NCBI GenBank assembly: GCA_027325475.1 | Contig: DAIEFO010000083.1 | Location: 1 to 8,510, forward strand | Length of the DNA: 8,510 bases | From: Desulfobacteraceae bacterium | GTDB taxonomy: Bacteria > Desulfobacterota > Desulfobacteria > Desulfobacterales > Desulfatirhabdiaceae | Reading direction: 5' to 3' | In this document: positions 1-6,136 of the stretch, one piece after another | Layout: each line of letters begins with the position of its first letter | Position numbering within the stretch: the first letter of the stretch is position 1 | Notes under the pieces: generated by a model | Told to the model about the DNA's origin: nothing | Databases searched by the model: none | The model's input: the letters and a program-made list of their open reading frames with translations, nothing else | Program-made: the position numbers and the translations under genes

Positions 1-102
1 CATTGCGCTGAATGGATTTACAAAAGTATCAGGGAACACCCCTCCGTCTGATATGAACGCCACCAGCGCCAGTAATGTACGCCTAAATCTGAAAGTAAGC
101 AT
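1..102 (-). CDS. Possible N-terminus of a secreted or membrane protein, cut by the left edge
   Basis: An open frame on the minus strand starts at an ATG (bases 100-102) and stays open for 34 codons to the window edge. The start of the product reads MLTFRFRRTLLALVAF, a short basic segment followed by a hydrophobic stretch, as in a signal peptide or membrane anchor, followed by ISDGGVFPDTFVNPFSAM. A consensus-like promoter lies just upstream (122-150). There is no strong Shine-Dalgarno sequence for this ATG. The AGAAAGG at about 120-126 is better spaced for another ATG at 111-113, but that frame stops after 31 codons. I do not recognise the family, and the fragment is too short to assign a function. 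It lies downstream of the dGTPase-like gene on the same strand. It may not be a gene at all. Confidence 0.3.
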   Translation of the reverse strand, partial: MLTFRFRRTLLALVAFISDGGVFPDTFVNPFSAM

Positions 103-121
103 TGTTTATTCATAGTTGGCC

Positions 122-150
122 TTTCTAACGGGTTACAGGGTATGTGTCAA
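122..150 (-). promoter_or_regulatory. Candidate sigma-70-type promoter for the left-edge gene
   Basis: On the minus strand, a perfect -35 hexamer TTGACA (bases 150-145) is followed after 17 bp by TAGAAA (127-122), a 4/6 match to the -10 consensus. Transcription would begin near base 115 and run out of the left edge. That gives only a short leader before the ATG at 102 and would leave the AGAAAGG at 120-126 outside the transcript. It is the best consensus -35 in the window. It sits in the gap between the dGTPase-like stop codon and the left-edge open frame. Confidence 0.45.
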
Positions 151-188
151 GAATTATCTTTCTGTGACGCATCTTGTAATTCCAGATA

Positions 189-1361
189 TCAGGGCACCCA
201 CGGCATCGGACGCAATTCCTTTGGACATTGCGCCAGAAAATAGCGATCCGTCATTCCGGAGATAAAATCACGAACGATCTCAACAGGCTGATGACGCTGA
301 ACATACTCTTCCGACATATCTTGCAGAAAACCGGTAAAAATGACGGAATTCCGGTTTTCGTGTTCGACATCGTCGAGATATCGTTCAAAAAGAAGCCGAA
401 ACAAATGATGAATGACTTCCGTATGGCGTTTGATCTGAGGATTCAGATAAATCCTTTCCAGGTTAAAGCTTTTCAGCAATTCAAGCGCCTCGGATACTTC
501 CGGACTGAACGCGGTATAGGGGTGATGAAAGCTGCTTTCGATTACATCCGTCACCAGACGATAGACGATTGCACCATTGGTATTACCGAGCACCTTGACC
601 GCTCTGGCCGGCATATCTGAGCGTTGAATCATACTCAGCCGAATAGCGTCTTCAATGTCTCTGCCAATATAGCTGATAGTATCCGCCATCCGCACCACAC
701 AGCCTTCAAGGGTCATGGGAGCCAGACAAAAGGCAGGATTGAGCCGTTTGCTCTGTATTTCATGATGCAATGTTTCAAATGTCTTGGTATGGAAAGGCTC
801 CAGTTTTTGATTATGTATCTCGCCGTCGTGGCAAAGAATGCCGTCCAGCGTCTGAAGGCAAAGGTTCCAGCCTTTCCCCTTGCGTTCCACTCTTTCCAGA
901 AACTGAACGCTTTGAAGATTGTGCAGAAAGTACCCGATGCCATGTTGTTGACAAAGTTCCGAGAGAAATCTTTCACCATCATGGCCAAACGGGGTATGGC
1001 CGATATCATGTCCGAGTGAGATGGCTTCGATCAGATCTTCATTTAATCCCAGAAACCGGCCGATGGTGCGTGCAATTTTGGAGACAAGCTGGACATGCAG
1101 AACGCGGTGCGTAATGTGATCGTTTTGTACCAGATAAAACACCTGGGTTTTGTCGATATAACGGGTATATGCGAGCGAATGCAGGATTCTGTCCGTATCT
1201 ATTGAAAAAGACTGCCGATAATCATCATCACCATGAGGTTCTGGATGCCGCCTGACGCCATTCTGGCTGAGTGCCGCCACCGGGCTGAAAAAATCGTTTT
1301 CCCGCTGATTCAGCGCCTGATGGATCGTATGAGAGACATCGTTAAATTTCGCCATTTTCAA
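189..1361 (-). CDS. HD-domain deoxyguanosinetriphosphate triphosphohydrolase (dGTPase) family protein
   Basis: Predicted metal-dependent HD hydrolase of the dGTPase/SAMHD1-like family, which splits dNTPs (classically dGTP) into deoxynucleoside and triphosphate in the cytoplasm. In the 390-residue product the family entry motif is at about 57-75 (DRILHSLAYTRYIDKTQVF). The HD site is H89, H118-D119 within LGHDIGHTPFGH (116-127), and D227 within MADTISYIGRDIEDA (225-239). The HNLQSV and TLDGILCHDGE segments between them are also typical. Length fits the shorter type of family member. The start is a TTG at 1361 with GGAG seven bases upstream; the alternative ATG two codons later (1355) is 13 bases from that GGAG. 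The gene overlaps the end of the ATP-grasp gene by 20 bp, so translation is probably coupled. Nucleotide specificity cannot be read from the sequence, and some relatives act on other dNTPs or have antiphage roles. I see no convincing terminator after it. Confidence 0.88.
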   Translation of the reverse strand: MKMAKFNDVSHTIHQALNQRENDFFSPVAALSQNGVRRHPEPHGDDDYRQSFSIDTDRILHSLAYTRYIDKTQVFYLVQNDHITHRVLHVQLVSKIARTIGRFLGLNEDLIEAISLGHDIGHTPFGHDGERFLSELCQQHGIGYFLHNLQSVQFLERVERKGKGWNLCLQTLDGILCHDGEIHNQKLEPFHTKTFETLHHEIQSKRLNPAFCLAPMTLEGCVVRMADTISYIGRDIEDAIRLSMIQRSDMPARAVKVLGNTNGAIVYRLVTDVIESSFHHPYTAFSPEVSEALELLKSFNLERIYLNPQIKRHTEVIHHLFRLLFERYLDDVEHENRNSVIFTGFLQDMSEEYVQRHQPVEIVRDFISGMTDRYFLAQCPKELRPMPWVP

Positions 1362-2127
1362 TCAGGGTCTCCATTAAACGAATATAGTCAATGCCGGCTT
1401 TCCGGAATCCTTCCTTGCCGTATTTCATATTGGCCTCGATCACATAATGCTGTCCCCGGTAGCAGCATATGTCAATCCCCACATCATCCCAATGGCACTT
1501 CAGCGCGGTGAAAAGTCCTAAATCCAGCGCAGATTGCGGCACCGGATCGAGACAAATCTGGCCGCCTACCGCTACGTTGCTGCGAAAATCTCCTTCCGGC
1601 GCAATGCGCCAATACGCATGCACCACCCGCTTGCCGATGACCACCACCCGGATATCCCGATCTACAGGCAGATATTCCTGAATATAGGCAAGCGGCGATA
1701 TCCGGATGTAATCGCGGAGTTCTTCGGGCGTCTGAATTTTGAAAACACCCCTCCCCATGGCGGAGCCCCTGGGAATTTTTGCAATAAAAGGAAATGTAAA
1801 ATGCTGTGGAATCGCTGCCGATTGCCGTTTTCCATAAAAAACCCGGGTTCTGGGATGAGGAATGCCTAAAATCATAAAAAGAGAGGTCTGTTTGATCTTA
1901 TCCTGCACATATTGATAGGTGTGACAACTGGGAAATGTTTCAATCCCCGCGGTATTTAACAGATCGGCATAAAAGGATGTCGGGTAATAAATTCTGCGGG
2001 AAGACAGGATAGCGGCGGCATCTTCAGCGCTGTAATCCGAAAAGTTGGATTTAACGCCCAGTGTCCGCACGTTTCGGCAGTATCTCAAACGAGATTCGAG
2101 AGCGATCGTTTCAGGATGTGACTTCAT
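1342..2127 (-). CDS. RimK-like ATP-grasp ligase
   Basis: A 261-residue ATP-grasp protein of the RimK/glutathione-synthetase-like type, which joins a carboxylate to an amine or thiol through an acyl-phosphate. Visible elements are the DKIKQTSLFMILGIPHPRT segment (77-94) leading into the ATP-grasp domain, the ATP-binding lysine region FIAKIPRGSAMGRGVF (114-129), the purine-loop-like YIQEYLP (148-154), and the DIRVVVIGKRVVHAYWR strand pair (158-174). The metal and phosphate site GIDI (217-220, D219) and IEANM (230-234, E231 and N233) follows. The N-terminal part (1-75) is a short pre-ATP-grasp region and is not diagnostic. The ATG at 2125-2127 is preceded by GAGGG (2134-2138) at 6 nt. The gene is followed by, and overlaps, the dGTPase-like gene. 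The substrate is unknown; glutamate or another amino acid added to a protein or small molecule is plausible from the family but not shown here. Confidence 0.82.
   Translation of the reverse strand: MKSHPETIALESRLRYCRNVRTLGVKSNFSDYSAEDAAAILSSRRIYYPTSFYADLLNTAGIETFPSCHTYQYVQDKIKQTSLFMILGIPHPRTRVFYGKRQSAAIPQHFTFPFIAKIPRGSAMGRGVFKIQTPEELRDYIRISPLAYIQEYLPVDRDIRVVVIGKRVVHAYWRIAPEGDFRSNVAVGGQICLDPVPQSALDLGLFTALKCHWDDVGIDICCYRGQHYVIEANMKYGKEGFRKAGIDYIRLMETLIENGEI
1369..1372 (-). promoter_or_regulatory. Shine-Dalgarno GGAG that supports a TTG start for the dGTPase-like gene
   Basis: GGAG on the minus strand lies inside the end of the ATP-grasp coding region. It is 7 nt from the TTG at 1359-1361 and 13 nt from the in-frame ATG at 1353-1355. 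The spacing favours the TTG, which gives the N-terminus MKMAKF, although the ATG cannot be excluded. Confidence 0.45.
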
Positions 2128-2147
2128 GAAGTGCCCTCACCACAGTT

Positions 2148-2178
2148 TTTATAGGCTTTCAGAAAATTCATTTCGCAA
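2148..2178 (-). promoter_or_regulatory. Weak promoter candidate at the outer edge of the inverted-repeat element
   Basis: On the minus strand, TTGCGA (2178-2173) and TATAAA (2153-2148) are separated by 19 bp. The -10 is good, but the -35 is only 4/6 and the spacer is long. If active it would give the ATP-grasp/dGTPase pair its own transcript from the arm of the palindromic element. Confidence 0.2.
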
Positions 2179-2258
2179 GGCGGCAGAGATGAGATAATAC
2201 TGTTGTAGTATATCTCCGAGCGGATAACGCAGCGAAATTATTTTTCTGAAAGTCTGTA
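2150..2258. repeat. Nested inverted-repeat element, MITE-like or palindromic dispersed repeat
   Basis: The gap between the LolB-like stop and the ATP-grasp start is almost filled by a palindrome. The outer arms 2156-2176 and 2232-2252 match as inverted repeats at 19 of 21 positions. Extending to 2150-2176 and 2232-2258 gives 23 of 27, with TA at both ends. Inside is a second hairpin: GAGATAATACT (2191-2201) pairs with AGTATATCTC (2207-2216) with one bulged A and a GTTGT loop. No open frame of useful size lies inside. Size, terminal inverted repeats, a central hairpin and a possible TA duplication resemble a MITE of the IS630/Tc1 type or a REP/BIME-like dispersed palindrome. It could also act as an RNA structure that ends or processes the upstream lipoprotein mRNA. 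Whether it is repeated elsewhere cannot be seen here. Confidence 0.7.
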
Positions 2259-2269
2259 GTACCGGAAGC

Positions 2270-3037
2270 TTAACCCTGAGGAGTTATGATAAACATCTCC
2301 GGAAACACCGCAGCATTGGGCCAGAAATTTCTGACATCCAGTTCAAAGCGCGGACCGGCATCGCCGCTGAAAACCAGTTGCCTGGGAAGCTCAAATCCGT
2401 TGGTATCTGACTGCTCGGTGCGATCCACCCGATAAGACAATTGCCCCTTCTCTGAGAAAATATCAATGCGCTGTACCTGTTTTTTGTCGGCATCCAGATA
2501 GATATGTTCAACATCGATATTTCTGTCTCCACGCAGAGACAGCAGATATCCAGAGCCTGCATGGGACAACGTGCTGGAAAAATAATCCCGGATCGGGATC
2601 CCCCCGGACATCAGAAAGATCAGATCCGACACTGGCACCGGAATGGATACCAGCTTTTCAAGATCGGGATTCTTGATCTCTGATTTATAAAAATTGTTGT
2701 CGCTGTAAGACAGCAGATAAAACCAGTCGCCGTCTGCCGCCATACTGGCCACGGGAAATCCGGAAATGCCCTCGAGAACGATACGGAGTTTATCCGGCCG
2801 GAAACCACTCCAGACAGCATGCAGCACCTGAACGCCATTTTTTTTCCAGAGTTTGACATTCCCCGTACCTTTAAATGTCTGAAGCCCTGCATTGATCTGT
2901 CCAAGATGGGTCAAAATACTGGAAACCTCAGGTGTATCCGGCTGTTTTACAGCAAGGGACGGCGCATTTCCTATGGTTGCACATCCGGACAGTATCAGGA
3001 CGACTGCCGCCATCAGAAAGAGTGAAACATGCCGCAT
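2270..3037 (-). CDS. LolB/DUF4292-like outer-membrane lipoprotein
   Basis: A 255-residue lipoprotein with an N-terminal signal MRHVSLFLMAAVVLILSGC, lipobox LSGC and lipidated Cys19. The body has the LolA/LolB-like pattern of an open beta barrel: FKGTGNVKLWKKNG, followed by HAVWSGFRPDKLRIVLEG, and later strands such as FPVASMAADGDWFYLLSY and VEHIYLDADKKQVQRIDIFS. This matches the DUF4292/LolB-like proteins that sit at the periplasmic face of the outer membrane and are thought to help insert or carry lipoproteins. I chose the ATG at 3035-3037 over the upstream ATG at 3067. The longer version would put ten polar residues before the signal peptide and overlap the TPR gene by 26 bp. From 3037 the start lies 4 nt after the TPR stop, with AAGGA about 10 nt upstream. 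It is co-transcribed with the TPR lipoprotein. True LolB function is not proven. Confidence 0.72.
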   Translation of the reverse strand: MRHVSLFLMAAVVLILSGCATIGNAPSLAVKQPDTPEVSSILTHLGQINAGLQTFKGTGNVKLWKKNGVQVLHAVWSGFRPDKLRIVLEGISGFPVASMAADGDWFYLLSYSDNNFYKSEIKNPDLEKLVSIPVPVSDLIFLMSGGIPIRDYFSSTLSHAGSGYLLSLRGDRNIDVEHIYLDADKKQVQRIDIFSEKGQLSYRVDRTEQSDTNGFELPRQLVFSGDAGPRFELDVRNFWPNAAVFPEMFIITPQG

Positions 3038-3041
3038 GTCA

Positions 3042-4793
3042 TTAAAATCCTTTTTTTTCGAGGTCATGAATTTTTGTCTGTAATTCGGTGAGTTCCTTTT
3101 CTTTCGGCTCTTTTTCCTTCTTCAACAGAGCACGACGGTAATAATCCAATGCCTTTTGAGGTTTATCGAGTTTTACACAGGTATCGCCGAGATGCTCCAT
3201 GACGGTCGAATCTCCCTGCGTGATTTTTTCAGCTTTTTCAAGATATTTGAGAGCCCTTTGGTAAAGCCCTTTTTTAAAGTAAACCCATCCCAGACTGTCC
3301 GTGATATAACCATCATCAGGTTTAAATTTCAGCGCCTTCAAAATCAGTTGCTCGGCCTCATCCAGATGCTGTCCCATTTCCGCATAAGTATATCCGAGAT
3401 AATTCAATGCACCGGCATCTTCCGGATCCAGTTTCAACACCGTTTTCATGGCTTCGATGCAATCAGCCTTCCTGCCCATCTTGTCATAGATCACCCCAAG
3501 CCTGAAATAAAGCTGATCATTTTCTGAATCCAGTTTCAAACCCGCTTGAATGGCCTCAACGGCTTTATCCAGCTCTCCGCTTTCTTCATAAAATGTTGAT
3601 AGATACAGGCGAAAGTCAGGGTTGTCCGGCGTTTGCTGAATCGCTTTTTGAATGTATGCAATCGCCTCTTTAAAATTTCCTTTTTCCTGATACCAGAGCG
3701 AAATTTGGGCGACCGCGCTGTCATAATATCTGGCTGAAGGCACTATCTGTTTGAATTGCGCCAGTGCCTTTTCCCTGTCCTGAAGCCCTTCATAAACGAT
3801 ACCCGCAATATAATGCAGGTCTGAATTGTCAGGTGCAGCAGACAGCATGCCTTCGAGAATCACGACAGCATCCTGAAAGTTTTTAGGTTCGACATAGTAC
3901 TGAAGCAGATTCTTGATAATGGTCTGATCTGTCTGAGCCCTCTTCCCGAGACCGTTGAAAATCGTCTGCGCTTTAGCCATTTGTCCCTGCTGGCTGTAAC
4001 AGACTCCCAGCCCCATCAATGCGCGCGGATCATCAGGCACTTTTTGCAAAAATTCCTGATATATTTTTTCTATCAGCTCCGGCTTTTTCTGACGCTGATA
4101 CAACTGAACGAGCTCGAACCACGGCTCTTCCAGATTGGGTTCAATTTCAAGGGTCTTTTTGAAGGCAGATTCTGCAAGGTCAAGCTGTCCCTGTTCCAGA
4201 TAAATTTTGCCCTGATAATAATATCCAGGGTAGGATTCCGGGAATTTGTCGGTCAGACGCGTATACACTTTTAACGCATCTGACCAGTTCTTCATTTCCA
4301 TATATAGCTCACCGAGCATCAAATAGACATTCTGCCGGGTGGGATCGACGGTAATGACCTTTTCGTAAACTTTACAGGCCTTATCATTTTGTTTTCGCGA
4401 CTGAAATATGCGTCCCGAAATGATCAGTGCCTCTACATCATCCGGTTTCTTACGCAAAACCGACATTGAGATGGCCAACGCTTTATCATCGTTTTTCTGC
4501 TGGAGGTACAGCAGCGCCAGATCTTTTTTCAAATAGATAGATTGGGGATCATCGTGAATGGCTTTTTCAAGAAGACTCGTCGCCTTGTCCAGGTTCCCCT
4601 TTCTCCATTCAAGCTGGGCTTCAGTGTAATAAAAATATGAATTATCTCTATCGGATGATATGGAACGTGGTGTTGTCTCCCGTCCTGAAACTTGATCCGG
4701 AACCTGGTTGGATGGGTACATCCCTGCAGAACATCCCATCAGGAACAAAAAGGCCCCTGCACACAAGGCCGCTGCGGTCAAACTTGATTTCAT
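3042..4793 (-). CDS. TPR-repeat lipoprotein
   Basis: A 583-residue lipoprotein. The signal MKSSLTAAALCAGAFLFLMGC carries the lipobox LMGC with Cys21, followed by a low-complexity linker to about residue 50. From there almost the whole protein is tandem tetratricopeptide repeats (roughly 15), recognisable by the recurring pattern W/Y-x2-L-G-x2-Y...A...Y/F-x-KAL-x-x-x-P. Examples are AHIL-like helices ending in DDPQS, KKPDDV, TVDPTR, EIEPNL, QTPDNP, KLDPED and KFKPDD. The C-terminus is Lys/Glu-rich. TPR arrays are protein-binding scaffolds, and here the lipid anchor places it at the periplasmic side of a membrane, probably the outer. AGGAG at 4799-4803 lies 5 nt before the ATG. The sigma factor ends 53 bp upstream and the LolB-like gene begins 4 nt downstream, so it is the middle gene of an apparent operon. 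Its partner proteins are unknown. Confidence 0.88.
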   Translation of the reverse strand: MKSSLTAAALCAGAFLFLMGCSAGMYPSNQVPDQVSGRETTPRSISSDRDNSYFYYTEAQLEWRKGNLDKATSLLEKAIHDDPQSIYLKKDLALLYLQQKNDDKALAISMSVLRKKPDDVEALIISGRIFQSRKQNDKACKVYEKVITVDPTRQNVYLMLGELYMEMKNWSDALKVYTRLTDKFPESYPGYYYQGKIYLEQGQLDLAESAFKKTLEIEPNLEEPWFELVQLYQRQKKPELIEKIYQEFLQKVPDDPRALMGLGVCYSQQGQMAKAQTIFNGLGKRAQTDQTIIKNLLQYYVEPKNFQDAVVILEGMLSAAPDNSDLHYIAGIVYEGLQDREKALAQFKQIVPSARYYDSAVAQISLWYQEKGNFKEAIAYIQKAIQQTPDNPDFRLYLSTFYEESGELDKAVEAIQAGLKLDSENDQLYFRLGVIYDKMGRKADCIEAMKTVLKLDPEDAGALNYLGYTYAEMGQHLDEAEQLILKALKFKPDDGYITDSLGWVYFKKGLYQRALKYLEKAEKITQGDSTVMEHLGDTCVKLDKPQKALDYYRRALLKKEKEPKEKELTELQTKIHDLEKKGF

Positions 4794-4846
4794 AAATGCT
4801 CCTGCGCAACCTCATGGCTACGCATTGTGTTCATAACTGCTGACAA

Positions 4847-5761
4847 TTAAATGGAAAGCCCATCTTCTATATATGAAGCAAAATCCGATAACTCGTTTTT
4901 AAAATACTCTTTGATTTTTTTGATGATATTTTTCTCGATCTGCCGAACGCGTTCCCGGGATATGTGGTATTTGTCTCCGATCTCCTGAAGTGTTACCGGA
5001 CTATCGGAAAACACTCTCAATTCGAATATTTCCAGCTCCCTGGGAGTAAGGATTTTCTTAAATTCATCAATTTTGTTATGCAGAAGCATTTCAATTTCTT
5101 TTTTGGCCATCTGGTCTTCTGCGGATTCTGTTTCAGAGCTGACAAATTCTATTCGGTTGGTGTCGGAATCGTCTTTGACCGGGGTATCCAAAGAAACATC
5201 CCAGCCATCCAGGCGCTGGTCCATGTCTATAATTTCTTTTTCAGACACCCCCAGTTTCTGTGACAACAATTTAGGTTTGGGATCGAATCCCAAATCAATC
5301 AGGTTCTGTTTTTCTTTTTTGAGCTTGAAGAATAATTTTCGCTGCCCCTGTGTAGTGCCGATTTTAACCAGGCGCCAGTTGTCCATAATAAATTTTAATA
5401 TGTATGCCTTAATCCAGAAAGATGCATAATATGAAAATTTTACATTTTTGTACGGATCGAATTTTTTTACGGCCTGAAGCAGTCCGATATTCCCTTCCTG
5501 GATCAAATCCAGCAGATTCTGCATCCATATCCGCTGAAATTCAAGTGCAATCTTTACAACAAGGCGCAGATTGGCTGTCACCAGTTCATAGGCGGCATCC
5601 AGATCGTTGTCCTCCTGAATTTTGACGCCAAGTTCAATTTCACGTTCCCGGGTAATAAGTTTGTAACGGCTGATTTCAGCCAGATAACGCTGCAACGGGT
5701 CAAAGCGCACCAGTGCTTTGTCGTCTGAAGCAGGGTCCCATGTCAGTTTCTGTTTTTTCAT
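4847..5761 (-). CDS. rpoH: RpoH-type (sigma-32-like) RNA polymerase sigma factor
   Basis: A 304-residue sigma-70-family factor without the long region 1.1 of housekeeping sigmas. Region 1.2 is DPLQRYLAEISRYKLITRE (21-39). Region 2 includes ANLRLVVKIALEF (63-75), LLDLIQEGNIGLLQAVKKFD (83-102) and FSYYASFWIKAYI (109-121). It is followed by NWRLVKIGTTQGQRKLFFKL (128-147), the RpoH box typical of heat-shock sigma-32 (QRKLFF at 140-145). Region 4 is LTPRELEIFELR (238-249) and the helix-turn-helix VTLQEIGDKYHISRERVRQI (256-275). The ATG at 5759-5761 is chosen because the longer frame begins at a TTG (5779) and would add only WWWFF-type residues. The GGTGGTGG before it is a weak ribosome site. It faces tRNA-Arg divergently and leads the TPR and LolB-like genes. 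RpoH family assignment is strong; whether this is the only heat-shock sigma or a paralogue cannot be told. Confidence 0.9.
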   Translation of the reverse strand: MKKQKLTWDPASDDKALVRFDPLQRYLAEISRYKLITREREIELGVKIQEDNDLDAAYELVTANLRLVVKIALEFQRIWMQNLLDLIQEGNIGLLQAVKKFDPYKNVKFSYYASFWIKAYILKFIMDNWRLVKIGTTQGQRKLFFKLKKEKQNLIDLGFDPKPKLLSQKLGVSEKEIIDMDQRLDGWDVSLDTPVKDDSDTNRIEFVSSETESAEDQMAKKEIEMLLHNKIDEFKKILTPRELEIFELRVFSDSPVTLQEIGDKYHISRERVRQIEKNIIKKIKEYFKNELSDFASYIEDGLSI

Positions 5762-5811
5762 GAAAAACCACCACCACAATAATTGTTATGTCAACTGAAT
5801 GAGCGAATAAT

Positions 5812-5842
5812 TATTTACATCCATACCATCCTGTGATATCAA
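5812..5842 (-). promoter_or_regulatory. Weak promoter candidate for the sigma-factor operon
   Basis: On the minus strand, TTGATA (5842-5837) is followed by a spacer and TAAATA (5817-5812) at 19 bp, or TGTAAA (5819-5814) at 17 bp. Neither pairing is ideal. The two elements are the same bases that form the tRNA promoter on the other strand, so divergent transcription could compete here. A perfect 11-base palindrome ACAATAATTGT lies at 5776-5786, between this site and the start codon. Confidence 0.22.
5814..5842 (+). promoter_or_regulatory. Promoter of the tRNA-Arg gene
   Basis: TTTACA (5814-5819, 5/6 match to the -35) and TATCAA (5837-5842, 4/6 match to the -10) are spaced by exactly 17 bp. 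A TG at 5834-5835, one base upstream of the -10, makes an extended -10. Initiation would fall near 5849, about 20 bases before the mature tRNA 5' end at 5870, leaving a short leader for RNase P. Confidence 0.5.
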
Positions 5843-5869
5843 CCGTTCCAGCAATGTTAACCGCTTAAT

Positions 5870-5946
<77 letters not shown>

Positions 5947-6121
5947 GTGAAGTCAACCGATAACGTCAGCCAGTTAAAGCCATTTCCTCGAAACCTCAAA
6001 AACGACTACCTCGAAAAAAGCCCGGTTTGTCCCCCGTCTGTCCATCGATTTTATTATTTTACCCTGTTGTGGTTTGGATAAAAAACGGTATCTGGAAGAC
6101 GGTTGGAAAGTATCAGTACCA
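5947..6121 (+). other. Non-coding leader between tRNA-Arg and the permease gene
   Basis: About 175 bases without a convincing gene; the minus-strand frame that crosses it is a shadow of the permease. A weak promoter-like pair TTGTCC (6027-6032) and TATTAT (6052-6057), spaced 19 bp, could serve the permease. No strong terminator hairpin with a T run follows the tRNA, so read-through from the tRNA promoter is possible. I recognise no riboswitch. Confidence 0.3.
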
Positions 6122-6130
6122 AGAGGAAAG
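6122..6130 (+). promoter_or_regulatory. Shine-Dalgarno that decides the permease start
   Basis: AGAGGAAAG lies 6 nt before the ATG at 6137-6139. This favours that ATG over the longer in-frame TTG start at 6074, which has no ribosome site and would add 21 polar residues before the first membrane helix. Confidence 0.65.
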
Positions 6131-6136
6131 ATCAAC

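Noticed and set aside
145..172. Hairpin TGTGTCA (143-149 region) with TGACGCA (165-171) as terminator of the dGTPase-like gene
   Set aside because: The 7-base stem is imperfect, the loop is long, and no T run follows on the minus strand.
228..1114. Several plus-strand open frames of 110 to 131 codons
   Set aside because: They lie antisense to the dGTPase-like gene, whose motifs are unambiguous.
5766..5794. TTGACA (minus, 5794-5789) as the -35 of the sigma-factor promoter
   Set aside because: The position 17 bp downstream reads GTGGTT, not a -10, and transcription would begin at the start codon itself.
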